Below, piece by piece: positions 28,079 through 37,620 of a stretch of DNA of 64,000 nucleotides. Position numbers and translations under genes: made by a program. The DNA comes from DATARH01 sp963746885 (GTDB taxonomy: Bacteria > Pseudomonadota > Alphaproteobacteria > ATCC43930 > CGMCC-115725): assembly GCA_963746885.1 (NCBI GenBank), contig CAVVDM010000003.1, positions 248,001 to 312,000 of the forward strand, in the 5' to 3' direction. Under the pieces are notes generated by a model. That model was not told the DNA's origin and made no database searches. It saw only the letters and a program-made list of their open reading frames with translations. Position 1 is the first letter of the stretch. Every line of letters starts with the position of its first letter.

Positions 28079-29582
28079 ATGAAGTTCCTGAGCGACGAAC
28101 AGTTGAATGAATTGCTGCCGGCGGAGACCTCATCGTATCCCTCGCCGGTCCCGACGCAGATCGTGTCGAGCGACGAATACGCGCCACTGCCGCAGACCGA
28201 GAAGCAGCGCCAAGTCGAGGCGCGGCTCAAGGAGATGAGCGGCGTGCTCGCCAAGCGGCAGGGGCTGTCACGCCGCCGCTTCTTCCAGACCGCCGCGGGC
28301 ATGGCCGCCTCGTTCGTCGCGATGAACGAGGTGTTCGGCCACGTGTTCGACGCCAGCATCGCCGAGGCCGCAACGCCCGAGATGGCGATCGAGCGCGCCG
28401 CCGCGCTGGCGGGACAGATGGTCATCGACGGACATACCCATTTCCTGCGCGACGACACCAAGCTGATGAATTTCGTCAAGTTGCGCCAGGCAGTCGGCAA
28501 ATGGGGCTGGAACAAGGAGCTCAGCGAGAAGGAACAGACCATCGCCGACCTGAAGTACGGCAATTACATCAAAGAGATTTACATGGACAGCGACACCAAG
28601 GTGGCGCTGCTGTCGAATTCGCCGTCGGAAGTGCCGGCCGATTGGTTCATCCCGCAGGCCGAGGTGTTCGCGACGCGGGCCAAGGTCAACAAGGAAGCCG
28701 GCACAAGGCGGATGATGGCGCATTTCACGATCACCCCGGGCTGGCCGGGCTGGCTCGACCAGGTCGACGAGGCGGTCGAGCGCTTCAAGCCGAATTCGTG
28801 GAAGGGCTACACAATCGGCGACAACACCCACAAAGAGCTCGCGCATAAGGCGTCGTGGCACGCCGACGACGAGAAGCTGATGTATCCGTTCTACGAGAAG
28901 ATCGCGAAGACCGGCATCCGCAACGTCTGCATCCACAAGGGGCTGTTTGCACCGGGCCTCGAGGCGAAATTTCCGGAGCTGCGGCCCTATACCGACGTGC
29001 GCGACATCGGCAAGGCGGCCAAGGACTGGCCGCAGCTCAACTTCCTGGTCTACCACTCGGCCTATCGCTGGGTCGGCGCGCCGCCCGCCGACGCGATGGC
29101 CGAGTTCGACAAGACCGGCTACAGCTCGTGGACCAGCGACCTCGCTGCGATCCCGGAAAAATACGGAGTCAAGAACGTCTATGGCGATCTCGGGCAGATT
29201 TTCGCCTGGACCGCGGTGGCCGAGCCGCGCCTCGCCGCGGCGCTGATGGGGATTCTCGTCAAGGGGCTGGGTTCCGACCATATCGTTTGGGGTACCGACG
29301 CGGTATGGACCGGTGCGCCACAATGGCAGATCGAGGGCCTGCGCCGCCTCGAAATCCCCGAGGACATGCAGAAGAAATACGGCTTCAAGCCGCTTGGGGC
29401 CGGCCAACGGCCCGGTGAAGAATGCGGTGTTCAGCGGCAATTCGGCGCGGCTCTACGGGATCGAGGAGCGCCACGCCGAGCTGATCGGCAACGACCGCTT
29501 CGCCGCGCTCAAGGCCGATTACGTCGCGAACGGGCCGGGCCGCAGCAATCTGCGCTACGGCTACGTGGCGCAACCGGCCTGA
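28079..29582 (+). CDS. Amidohydrolase-2 family protein with Tat-like motif (one-base frame break)
   Basis: A metal-dependent TIM-barrel hydrolase/decarboxylase family protein, 500 residues when one extra T at about 29394-29395 is removed. The first metal site is DGHTHF (around residue 117-122), and a late GTDAVW gives the conserved Asp. A twin-arginine pattern, SRRRFFQTAAG, occurs at residues 64-74, followed by a hydrophobic run and an AEAA cleavage-like site near 97; the 63-residue stretch before it is unusually long for a signal. The corrected C-terminus runs through SGNSARLYGIE to GYVAQPA. A start with GGGGGGAGGAA upstream is well supported. Function: unknown hydrolase, perhaps on a ring-cleavage product. 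Confidence 0.8.
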
Positions 29583-29731
29583 AGTCTTGCCCGCCGCGGC
29601 TGCGGGCGTCGATCAGGGAAGCCGCGGTCGGGTTGCCTCGTCGTTGGGGGACGGCAACTCGGCCGCGTTCCGCTCCGAATAGGGAGGTAGCGTTGTAAGG
29701 CGCGCTTCCCGTCGCGCGCTCGCGCCGGCGG

Positions 29732-29994
29732 ACGCATCACCGGGCCTATCGCGACGTCATCGCCAAGGCCGAAGCGGCGCTCGACGCCGTTGGCCTGCTC
29801 GACAAAGCGGATGAGCTTGCCGCCAATTTGTCGCATGGCGAGCAGCGCACCCTCGAAATCGCCATCGCGCTCGCGACAGAGCCGCGGCTCTTGTGCCTCG
29901 ACGAGCCGACCGCCGGTATGAGCGCCGCCGAAACCTACGACACGATGCAACTGGTACGCCGCATCGCCCAGGACCTGACGATCCTGATCGTCGC
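29732..29994 (+). pseudogene. LivG ATPase remnant (middle part only)
   Basis: The frame reads HHRAYRDVIAKAEAALDAVG, then ANLSHGEQRTLEIAIALATE, then LLCLDEPTAGMSAAETYD and ends at DLTILIV. These are the helical region, signature and Walker B of a LivG-type ATPase. Walker A is missing on the left and the H-loop (normally EHDM) is missing on the right. It lies in the gap after the amidohydrolase gene with no start codon of its own. Confidence 0.75.
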
Positions 29995-30492
29995 CCCGGG
30001 CTGTTTTCGCTGTCGTTTACGACCTCGACCCTGCACTGGTTCGTGCTCGCGGTGGTGACCGGGTCCTATATCCTGCTGCGGCGGATCACCCAGTCGCCGT
30101 TCGGCATGGTGCTGCAATCGATCCGCGAGAACGAGGCGCGCACCCGCTCGATCGGCTATCCGATCGAGCGCTACAAGATCGTCGCGGTCATGCTGTCGGG
30201 GCTATTTGCCGGTCTCGCCGGGGTGCTTTATGCGTTGCAGAATCAGTTTGCCGCGCCCGATTTCGTGTTCTTTCTCGTGTCGGGCGAGACCGTCATCTAC
30301 AACGTCATCGGAGGCATCGGCACCCTCGTCGGCCCGATCGTGGGTGCGGCGTTTTTTCTCCTGTTGCGCGAGGCCCTGTCACGCTTTTTGACGCAGTACT
30401 ACCTGATTCCGGTCGGTATCGTGTTCATCGCGATGGTTATTTTCCTGCCCCAGGGTTTGCTCGGCTTCGCCCGGCGCTGGCTCAACCGCTAG
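29995..30492 (+). pseudogene. LivM permease remnant (C-terminal half)
   Basis: The frame reads GLFSLSFTTSTLHWFVLAVV, then SPFGMVLQSIRENEARTRSI, YPIERYKIVAVMLSGLFAGL and on to FLPQGLLGFARRWLNR and a stop at 30492. This is the C-terminal half of a LivM permease. It is joined to the LivG remnant directly, in another frame, in the reverse of the usual M-then-G order. A deletion or rearrangement of a former liv operon explains it; one inserted base does not. Not expected to work. Confidence 0.75.
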
Positions 30493-30597
30493 GCGAAATT
30501 GCCCCCGCCCGGCCGGGCTTTGCTTGACGCCGCGGCGTGGCGCGGCCCATCTTCCCGCCCTAACGAACCGTTATTGTCAGAGTGGGAGGAAGCACTA

Positions 30598-32159
30598 ATG
30601 TCTTGGGGAACCAATCAGCCGTCGCGTCGCACCGTCATCGGCTCACTGCTCGCCGCGCCCGTCGCGCTGCGCGCGCCGAGCTCGCTTGCCGCCGATCGCG
30701 CCCCGGCGGGCAAGCTCGTCATAGCCTTTCATGTGACGATTTCGCCGGCATGGTTCGATCCCTCGCTTGCGCCGCCGCAGATCACGCCGTTCGGCATTCT
30801 CTACGCGCTGCATGACGCGCTGGTGCGCGCCTATCCCGGCACGAAGATGGGCCCGGCCCTCGCCGAATCCTGGAATGAGAGCGAGGACGGCCTGACCTAC
30901 GAGTTCAAGCTGCGCCCCGGACTGACGTTCCACAACGGCGACCCGCTGACCACCGAGGACGTCAAGTTCAGCTTCGACCGCTACAAGGGCGCCGGCGCCA
31001 CGGTGCTGAAGGAGAAGGTCAAGCAGGTCGAGATCGTCGATCCGCGGGTGATCCGCTTTCACCTGAACGAGGTCTGGCCCGACTTCATGACGTTCTACGG
31101 CAGCACGGCGAGCGCGGTGGGTCTCGTCGTGCCGAAGAAGTACATCGAGAAAGTCGGCGAAAAGGGCTTCACCGCGCACCCGATCGGCGCCGGCCCCTAC
31201 AAATTCGTCAGCAGCCAGCCCGGGATCGAGGTCGTGTTCGAGGCGTTCGACCATTTCTGGCGGCATGTCCCCTACGTGAAGACGATCGTGATGCGCAGCG
31301 TCCCCGACGGCGACACCCGCGCGCTGATGGTCAAGACCGGCGAAGCGGATATCGCGATCGCGCTGCAGGGCGTCGCCGCGCAGGGCCTGATGGACAACAA
31401 GGGAACCAAGATCGTCGCGAGCAAGCACGCCTCGTCGCCAATGGATCGAGTTCCCCGACCAGTACGACCCGAAATCGCCGTGGCACGACAAGCGGATGCG
31501 GCTTGCGGTCGCCTATGCGATCGATCGCGAGGGGATCAACAAGGCCGCCTGCCTCGACTTCTGCCCGCCGGCCGGGGTCATTGTCCCGCGGGTCATGCCG
31601 TTCGCGTTGCAGGTCAAACCCGTTCCCCTACGATCCCGAGAAGGCGAAGCACCTGCTCGCCGAGGCCGGCTATCCGAACGGCATCGACGCCGGGCAGTTC
31701 CCCGCCATCCCGGGCTTCCCGACGACCGCCGAGGCGGTGGTCAACGACCTCAATGCAGTCGGCATCCGGGTCAGTTTCCGGCAGATGGAACGCGCAGCGT
31801 TCTACGCCGACTGGCGGGCACATAAATTCCACGGGTTGTACATGACCGGGTCGGGCGCCGCCGGCAATGCCGCCACCCGTGTCGAGATCTTCATGTGGTC
31901 GAAGGGTGCCTACGCCTCGGGCGGCTATCCCGACATCGACAAGCTCTATCTCGAGCAGGCGGGCGAACGTGACCCGAAGAAACGCGCCGCGATCCTCGAC
32001 AAGATCCAGCAGATGTCGATCGACCGGGTCATGTTCGCGCCGGTCTACGATTTCCGCGCGTTGATGGGCATCGGCCCGCGCGTTGCCAAGGATACGATCG
32101 GCGAGGTCTACCTCGATCCGTTCCCGGAATACGAGGACATCGAACTCAAGGCGTCATAG
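30598..32159 (+). CDS. Peptide/nickel-type (family 5) ABC substrate-binding protein, copy 1 (two frame breaks)
   Basis: A large (519 residues after correction) periplasmic binding protein of the DppA/OppA family, which binds peptides, nickel chelates or sugars and opines. A Tat-like start (SRRTVIGSLLAAPVALRAP) precedes the mature protein. Landmarks: GPALAESWNESEDGLTYEFK and LTFHNGDPLTTEDVKFSFDR. The frame breaks near 31438-31439 and 31619-31621, each by one extra C; corrected sequence matches copy 2 throughout. GGGAGGA before ATG 30598 fixes the start. No permease or ATPase gene is next to it. Confidence 0.88.
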
Positions 32160-32228
32160 GCGGGCAACCACGCCAGACGCCGCAAGCCTTCAATAAAAAA
32201 TAATTTCTTAGAACGGGAGGATGGACTG

Positions 32229-33789
32229 ATGGAATTGACAGGTAATTGGCCGTCGCGGCGTGCGGTTATCGGCTCACTGCTCGCTGCGCCGGTCGCCTTG
32301 CGGGCGCCGGTTTCGCTCGCCGCGGAACCGGCGCCCTCGGGGCGGATCGTCATCGCCTGGCATGTGACGATCTCGCCGTCGTGGTTCGACCCCTCGCTGG
32401 CGCCGCCGCAGATCACTCCGTTCGGCATGCTCTATGCGCTGCACGACGGGCTAGTGCGTGCCTATCCCGGAAAGAACATGGGCCCGGCGCTGGCCGAATT
32501 GTGGGAGGAGAGCGAGGATGGCTTGAGCTACACGTTCAAGCTGCGGCCGGGTCTGACCTTTCACAACGGCGACCCGCTGACGACCGACGACGTCAAATTC
32601 AGCTTTGACCGATACAAGGGGGCGAGCGCCACCCTGATCAAAGAAAAGATCGAACGGGTCGAAATCGTCGATCCGCGGGTCATCCGCTATCACTTGAAGG
32701 AAGTCTGGCCCGATTTCATGACGTTCTTCGCGACGACCGCGACCGCGGTCGGCCTCGTCGTGCCGAAAAAATACATCGAGAAGGTCGGCCAGGAAGGGTT
32801 TCTGAAGCACCCGATCGGCGCCGGCCCCTACAAATTCGTCGGCAGCAAGCCGGGCATCGAGGTCGATCTCGAAGCCTTCACCCACTACTGGCGGCATGTG
32901 CCCTACATCAAGACGATCGTGATGCGCAGCGTTCCTGAATTCGACGACGCGTGCGCTGATGGTCAAGACCGGCGAAGCCGACATCGCCTTTGCGCTCGAC
33001 GGCACCGACGCCGAGGGCCTGCAGCACAATCCCGGCACCCGCATCGTCGCGACCAAGCACGCCTCGATGTTCTGGATCGAGTTTCCCGAACAGTGGAACC
33101 CGAAATCGCCCTGGCACGACAAGCGGCTGCGGCTGGCGGTCAATTACGCGCTCGACCGCAACGGCATCAACCAGGCCGGGTGTCTCGGCTTCTGTCCGCC
33201 GGCCGGGGTCATCGTGCCCAAGGTCATGCAGTTTGCCCTGCAGGCCAAGCCCTATCCCTACGACCCGAAAAAGGCGAAGCAACTGCTCGCCGAGGCCGGC
33301 TATCCGAACGGCATCGACGCCGGCATCTTTCACGCGATCCCCGGCTTTCCCACCGTGGACGAAGCCACCGCCAACGATCTCACCGCGGTCGGCATCCGGG
33401 TCAAGTACCAGCCGATGGAGCGCGCCGCGTTCACCGCCGACTGGCACGCACACAAATTCCATGACCTGTTCCTGACCGCCGCCGGCAACGCCGGCAACGC
33501 CGCCTCGCGCGTCGAAGCCTTCATCTACTCGAAGGGCTCCTACGCCTATGGCGGCTATCCCGATATCGACGCGCTGTTCCTCGAGCAGGCGCAAGAGCGC
33601 GACGCCAAGAAGCGCGCGGCAATCCTCGACAAGATCCAGCAGCTGACGATCGACCGGGTGATGTTTGCGCCGCTGATGAACCTGGAAGCCCTGATGGGAG
33701 TCGGCCCGCGCATCGCCAAGAGCACGATCGGCGAAGTATGGATGCAGCCGTTCCCCTCCTACGAGGACATCGTGCTCAAGAAGACCTGA
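32229..33789 (+). CDS. Peptide/nickel-type (family 5) ABC substrate-binding protein, copy 2 (one frame break)
   Basis: A paralogue of copy 1, about four in five residues identical across the aligned parts, with the same 519-residue corrected length. It keeps the Tat-like start (SRRAVIGSLLAAPVALRAP), LTFHNGDPLTTDDVKFSFDR and GYPDIDALFLEQAQERDAKK. One extra T near 32940-32941 breaks the frame. GGGAGGA stands before ATG 32229. Tandem duplication is clear; the copies differ most in the first ten residues and in surface segments, which could mean different ligands or simple dosage. Followed by a VOC dioxygenase gene about 90 bases on. Confidence 0.88.
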
Positions 33790-33877
33790 CCGCACCGGCC
33801 GCGACGCCGGACAATTGGCAAAGCGCCCGGCGCCGCCATATACTCGCAATCACACTCTTGCATCTGGAGATACGACG

Positions 33878-34468
33878 ATGGCGGACGGGACAACACCAAT
33901 CGCACCTGCGGCCCCGGCGGAAGCGGTGACCCCGGGTGGCATCAACCACCTCGTCATCAATGTCCGCGACATGGAAGAATCGCACCGCTTTTGGACCGAA
34001 ATTCTCGGCTTCAAGGAGGTCGGCCGGTCGAGCCGCCGCCCGATGCGCTTCTACAGCGGCGACCACAGCGGCCAGATGAACCACCACGACATCGCGCTGT
34101 GCGAGAACCCCAACCTGCCGAAGCCGCCGGCCGACTGGGACATGTTCAGCACGCCGCTCGCGGTCAACCACATCGCGATCACGATGCCCAACCGCGAGGC
34201 TTGGCTGCAGCAACTGGCATGGCTGCGCAAGAACGGCGTCAAGTTCCACCGTCGGGTCAATCACGGCATGACCCACAGCCTCTATATCAGCGACCCCAAC
34301 GGCTATGGCGTCGAGGTTTTGTACGAATTGCCGCGCGAGGTGTGGGGCGACAACATCCAGGGCGCCATCGACTACGCTGAGCCCGTGGCGACCGAGGGCG
34401 ACGAGGCGTTCATCGACGACACCAACTACCCGCATTTCGAGAAAGCAAACGCACCCGCAGCCGAGTAG
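33878..34468 (+). CDS. VOC-family dioxygenase (extradiol/glyoxalase fold)
   Basis: A 196-residue vicinal-oxygen-chelate protein. Two beta-alpha-beta-beta-beta modules are visible: the first opening with GGINHLVINVRDMEESHRFW, the second with AVNHIAITMPNREAWL, and the closing YISDPNGYGVEVLYEL carries the Glu metal ligand. With the His of the INHL and VNHI segments this gives a type I extradiol dioxygenase metal triad candidate. The start at 33878 follows CTGGAGA; the upstream extension is not conserved. It may cleave a catechol-like ring in the same pathway as the LigB-like and amidohydrolase proteins. Confidence 0.85.
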   Translation: MADGTTPIAPAAPAEAVTPGGINHLVINVRDMEESHRFWTEILGFKEVGRSSRRPMRFYSGDHSGQMNHHDIALCENPNLPKPPADWDMFSTPLAVNHIAITMPNREAWLQQLAWLRKNGVKFHRRVNHGMTHSLYISDPNGYGVEVLYELPREVWGDNIQGAIDYAEPVATEGDEAFIDDTNYPHFEKANAPAAE

Positions 34469-34484
34469 CGGCGAACAGCCCTCC

Positions 34485-34503
34485 CCCGCTCGCGCGGAGC
34501 GGG
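34485..34503 (+). terminator. Terminator-like hairpin after the VOC gene
   Basis: The inverted repeat cccgctc / gagcggg (7 bp, 5-base loop) follows the VOC stop by 17 bases and precedes a new gene. It lacks a T-run, so it is a weak or Rho-assisted stop at best. Confidence 0.35.
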
Positions 34504-34515
34504 TTCACTGACCGG

Positions 34516-34833
34516 ATGCGTTATACCAAAGCTGCGCTGGCGATGTTCGGGGCCGGGCTGATGCTCGGGTTTGTCGTCGTGGTGGTGGGCGGGTTTCCGC
34601 GGCTGGAGCGGGTCGCCAGCGCAATCATGGCGCTGGCGCTCGTTTCACTGCCGATCGCACTGTTCGCGGACGGGCGCGGCGTCGCGCTCGTCGCCTGGAT
34701 CGCCGACCGCCTGTCGCGCGGCAAGCGCAAAAAGGCCCGTGGCAAGAAACGGCCGCCGGCAACCCGCCGCAAACCAGCCGCGCGCCCCGGCGCGCGTGCC
34801 GCGCCGCGGCCCTCGCGCAGCAAGCGCAGCTGA
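34516..34833 (+). CDS. Small membrane protein with basic C-terminal tail
   Basis: A 105-residue protein with two hydrophobic helices (residues about 7-26 and 35-51) and then a strongly basic, Ala/Pro/Arg/Lys-rich tail from residue 66 (RGKRKKARGKKRPPATRRK). The layout suggests an inner-membrane protein with its tail in the cytoplasm, perhaps touching nucleic acid or acidic lipid. No recognisable family. The tail is low in complexity, and no ribosome site is clear, so the start is tentative. Confidence 0.55.
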   Translation: MRYTKAALAMFGAGLMLGFVVVVVGGFPRLERVASAIMALALVSLPIALFADGRGVALVAWIADRLSRGKRKKARGKKRPPATRRKPAARPGARAAPRPSRSKRS

Positions 34834-34983
34834 TGGGGTTCAGGGCAGCCATGCCGGAAGCCTGTGACGGCGGTGCCGGGCACAGCTTCCCCCGCGGGGT
34901 CGGCTCGTACTAGGATTAGCCCCGAAGCTTCACGGCGCCCGCATGGCGGAACCCTGCGCCGGAGCAATGCGGAGGAAGGGCTG

Positions 34984-36051
34984 ATGGCGACAGGCAAGAG
35001 GATTGCGGTGGTGTGCACCGGAGCGGTCGGCGGCTATGCCGGGGCGCATATGGTGCAGGCCGGCGAAGACGTAACCTTTATCGATTTCTGGCCCGAGCAT
35101 GTCGAGCACATGAAGGCCCACGGGTTGACGATTACCCACATCCGCGAGGTCGAGCCGTTCACCGTGCCGGTGCGGGCGCTGCACATCACCGAATTGCAGC
35201 ACATCAGCAAGGAGAAGCCGTTCGACATCGCCTTTGTTTGCACCAAATCCTACGATACGGCGTGGGCGACGATGATGATCAAGCAGTACCTGGCGCCGGA
35301 CGGCTATTGCGTCTCGCTGCAGAACTGCATGAACGAGGAAACGATCGCCGGCGTCGTCGGCTGGGGCAAGACGCTGGGCTCGATCGCCAGCTCGATCACC
35401 GTCGAACTGCACGCGCCGGGGCAGATCCGCCGCGCCGCCGGCAAGTCGGGGACGCGTCACACCGTTTTCCGGGTCGGCGAGGTGCACGGCCGGGTCACCG
35501 AGCGCGCCAAGGAAGTCTGCGGGCTGCTTGCCAATTCCGACAGCGCCTTCGTCACCGAGAATCTGTGGGGCGAGCGCTGGTCGAAGCTGGTTACCAACGT
35601 GATGGGCAACGGGCTGTCAGCCTGCACCGGCCTCATTGGCCGCGAAGTCGTCAAGAACGATGTGCTGCGGCATTTCTCGAACCGGCTCGGCAGCGAGGCG
35701 ATCCGCGTCGGCCAGGCGCTCGGCTACACGTTCGACGAGGTCAGCCATATGGACCCCGAGACGCTGGCCAAGGCCGGCGAGGGCGATCCGGCGGCGCAGA
35801 AGGAGATCGACGACCACCGCGTCGCCGAAGCCAACCGAGGCGGCGGCGAGCACCGCCCGTCGACCGGCCAGGATATGTTCAAGGGCCGCCGCACCGAGAT
35901 CAATTTCATCAACGGCTTTGTCGTCCAGAAGGGCGACGAGGTCGGCATACCGGCCCCGACCAACGCGATCCTGACCGACATCGTCCGGCGCGTCGAGATC
36001 GGCGAATTGAAGCCCGATCCGAAGCACATCACCGACCTGCGGCTGAACTGA
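34984..36051 (+). CDS. 2-dehydropantoate 2-reductase family protein
   Basis: A 355-residue ketopantoate reductase-like oxidoreductase (ApbA/PanE fold), which reduces a 2-keto acid with NADPH. The N-terminal Rossmann domain shows VVCTGAVGGYAG, where the usual first Gly of the nucleotide loop is Cys11. The C-terminal helical domain has KLVTNVMGNGLSACTGL and HRPSTGQDMFKGRRTEINFI, including the family's Ser and Glu/Asp region. It is about 50 residues longer than E. coli PanE, mostly in GDPAAQKEIDDHRVAEANRG. GGAGGAAGGG stands before ATG 34984. A role in pantothenate synthesis is not assured; many paralogues act on other keto acids. Confidence 0.85.
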   Translation: MATGKRIAVVCTGAVGGYAGAHMVQAGEDVTFIDFWPEHVEHMKAHGLTITHIREVEPFTVPVRALHITELQHISKEKPFDIAFVCTKSYDTAWATMMIKQYLAPDGYCVSLQNCMNEETIAGVVGWGKTLGSIASSITVELHAPGQIRRAAGKSGTRHTVFRVGEVHGRVTERAKEVCGLLANSDSAFVTENLWGERWSKLVTNVMGNGLSACTGLIGREVVKNDVLRHFSNRLGSEAIRVGQALGYTFDEVSHMDPETLAKAGEGDPAAQKEIDDHRVAEANRGGGEHRPSTGQDMFKGRRTEINFINGFVVQKGDEVGIPAPTNAILTDIVRRVEIGELKPDPKHITDLRLN

Positions 36052-36053
36052 CT

Positions 36054-36077
36054 TTGATCGGCCCTGCGGCCGATCAA
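36054..36077. terminator. Perfect 10-bp hairpin after the ketopantoate-reductase gene
   Basis: The palindrome ttgatcggcc / ggccgatcaa with a ctgc loop starts two bases after the stop codon and abuts the palindromic repeat. No T-run follows. It can act as a stop or message-end hairpin in either direction. Confidence 0.45.
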
Positions 36078-36150
36078 CGTCATCCGCGGGCTTGACCCGC
36101 GGATCTCGTGGGGTTTCTCGTGGATGGCCGGGTCAAGCTCGGCCATGACG
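36078..36150. repeat. REP-like palindromic element
   Basis: A 73-base unit bounded by cgtcat and atgacg. It carries two hairpins: tccgcggg/cccgcgga around cttga (36083-36103) and ggccggg/ctcggcc around tcaag (36126-36144). Elements of the form CGTCAT-palindrome-GCTTGACC...GGTCAAGC-palindrome-ATGACG are dispersed in many alphaproteobacterial genomes. It lies in the gap upstream of the quinone-oxidoreductase-like gene; the frame through it is not coding. Confidence 0.7.
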
Positions 36151-36173
36151 GGAAAAAGGGGGGCAGGGCACCC

Positions 36174-37100
36174 ATGCTCGCTGTCGTCAACACGCCGGGG
36201 GGACCCGAGCCGGTCGCGATCCGCGAGGTCGGCGAGCCGGAATTGCGGCCCAACGAGGCGCTCGTCGCGGTGCAGGCGCTCTCGCTGAACCGCGGCGAGT
36301 TGCGGTTGTTTCAAGTGCGCCCGGCAGGCTGGCGCCCCGGCCAGGACATCTCCGGGGTGGTATTGCGCGCCGCCGCCGACGGCAGCAGTCCCCCAGCGGG
36401 CACCAGGGTCGTCGCGCTGTGCGACTGGGAGGGCTGGGCCGAGCGTGCCGCGGTGCCGGGCCACCGCATGGCGCCGATCGCCGATAATGTGGCGTTCGGC
36501 GCTGCGGCGTCATTGCCGGTCGCTGGGCTAACGGCGTTGCGCAGCCTGCGCCACGGCGCGCCGCTGCTCGGCAAGCGGGTGCTGATCACCGGCGCCGCCG
36601 GCGGAGTCGGCAACCTCGCGGTGCAACTGGCGGCACGCTCGGGCGCACGGGTTACGGCCGTGGTCGGCAGCCCCGAGCGCGCCCGCATCCTCGACGGGCT
36701 TGGCGCCGCCGCAATCGTCACCCGCATCGATGACGCCGTCGGGCGCTTTGCCCTCATTCTCGAAGCCGCCGGCGGCGCCTCGCTGAAAGTGGCCCTCGAA
36801 CGCGTCGATCATCGCGGCACGGTGGTCATTTTCGGCAATTCCTCGGGCGAGCCGACCGAGATCAATTTCCGCGACTTTGCCGAGCACCAGAATGCGCGGA
36901 TCCAGGGGTTCCATTACTTCACCTCGGAGCCCGAGGAGCGCTTCGTCGCCGATCTGGCGCTGTTGGCCGGGCTGGTCGCGGATGGCTCATTGCGGCCGCG
37001 CATCGACGAGCACAGCTGGCATGACCTTGCGCGGATCGGTCCGATGCTGCGCGATCGGCAGATCCCCGGCAAAGCGGTTTTCCACATCGAGCAGAAGTGA
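36174..37100 (+). CDS. Zinc-free NADPH:quinone oxidoreductase-like alcohol dehydrogenase
   Basis: A 308-residue medium-chain dehydrogenase/reductase of the quinone oxidoreductase group. The cofactor motif VLITGAAGGVGNLAVQLAAR is in the middle; the catalytic and structural zinc cysteines of true alcohol dehydrogenases are absent. The end reads RDRQIPGKAVFHIE, the family's usual finish. The start at 36174 is chosen because the longer frame reads through the palindromic element. It precedes the peroxiredoxin gene by 14 bases, so the two are probably co-transcribed and may both serve redox defence. Confidence 0.85.
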   Translation: MLAVVNTPGGPEPVAIREVGEPELRPNEALVAVQALSLNRGELRLFQVRPAGWRPGQDISGVVLRAAADGSSPPAGTRVVALCDWEGWAERAAVPGHRMAPIADNVAFGAAASLPVAGLTALRSLRHGAPLLGKRVLITGAAGGVGNLAVQLAARSGARVTAVVGSPERARILDGLGAAAIVTRIDDAVGRFALILEAAGGASLKVALERVDHRGTVVIFGNSSGEPTEINFRDFAEHQNARIQGFHYFTSEPEERFVADLALLAGLVADGSLRPRIDEHSWHDLARIGPMLRDRQIPGKAVFHIEQK

Positions 37101-37114
37101 CAGAGGAGGCAGAC

Positions 37115-37597
37115 ATGACGCTAAAAGTGGGCGACAAGGTTCCATCGGTGACGTTGCGCTATCTGACGCCGGAGGGAATGAAGGAGGTCTCGTCCGACGA
37201 GTTTTTCCGCGGCCGCAAGGTTGCGCTGTTCGCGGTGCCCGGCGCCTATACGCGCACCTGCTCGCAGCGCCATCTGCCGAGCTACGTCAACAACGCGGCG
37301 GCGCTGAAGGCCAAGGGTATCGAAGAGATCGCTTGCCTCTCGGTCAATGACGCCTTTGTCATGAACGCTTGGGGCAAGGAGCACGGCGCCGATGGCAAGG
37401 TCGTCATGCTGGGCGACGGCAGTGCCGATTTCACGAAAGCGGTCGGCCTCGATCTCGACCGTATCAGCGCCGGCATGGGCATCCGCTCGCAGCGCTATTC
37501 GATATTGGTCGAGGACGGCGTCGTCAAGGCGCTCAACGTCGAGCCGTCGGGCGAATATGGCGTCTCTAGCGCCGAAGCGATGCTGGAGAAGCTGTAA
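37115..37597 (+). CDS. Peroxiredoxin, Prx5/AhpE-like (hybrid Prx type)
   Basis: A 160-residue thiol peroxidase of the Prx5 group that removes peroxides in the cytoplasm with electrons from glutathione or glutaredoxin. The peroxidatic cysteine is C49 in VPGAYTRTCSQRHLPSYV, keeping the P-x-x-x-T-x-x-C pattern; family members more often read TPTC, so Arg46 is a small departure. GAGGAGGCAG before the ATG fixes the start at 37115. The end EKL is normal. It follows the quinone-oxidoreductase-like gene closely. Confidence 0.9.
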   Translation: MTLKVGDKVPSVTLRYLTPEGMKEVSSDEFFRGRKVALFAVPGAYTRTCSQRHLPSYVNNAAALKAKGIEEIACLSVNDAFVMNAWGKEHGADGKVVMLGDGSADFTKAVGLDLDRISAGMGIRSQRYSILVEDGVVKALNVEPSGEYGVSSAEAMLEKL

Positions 37598-37620
37598 GCA
37601 AGCCAGTCTCCAGACAATAA

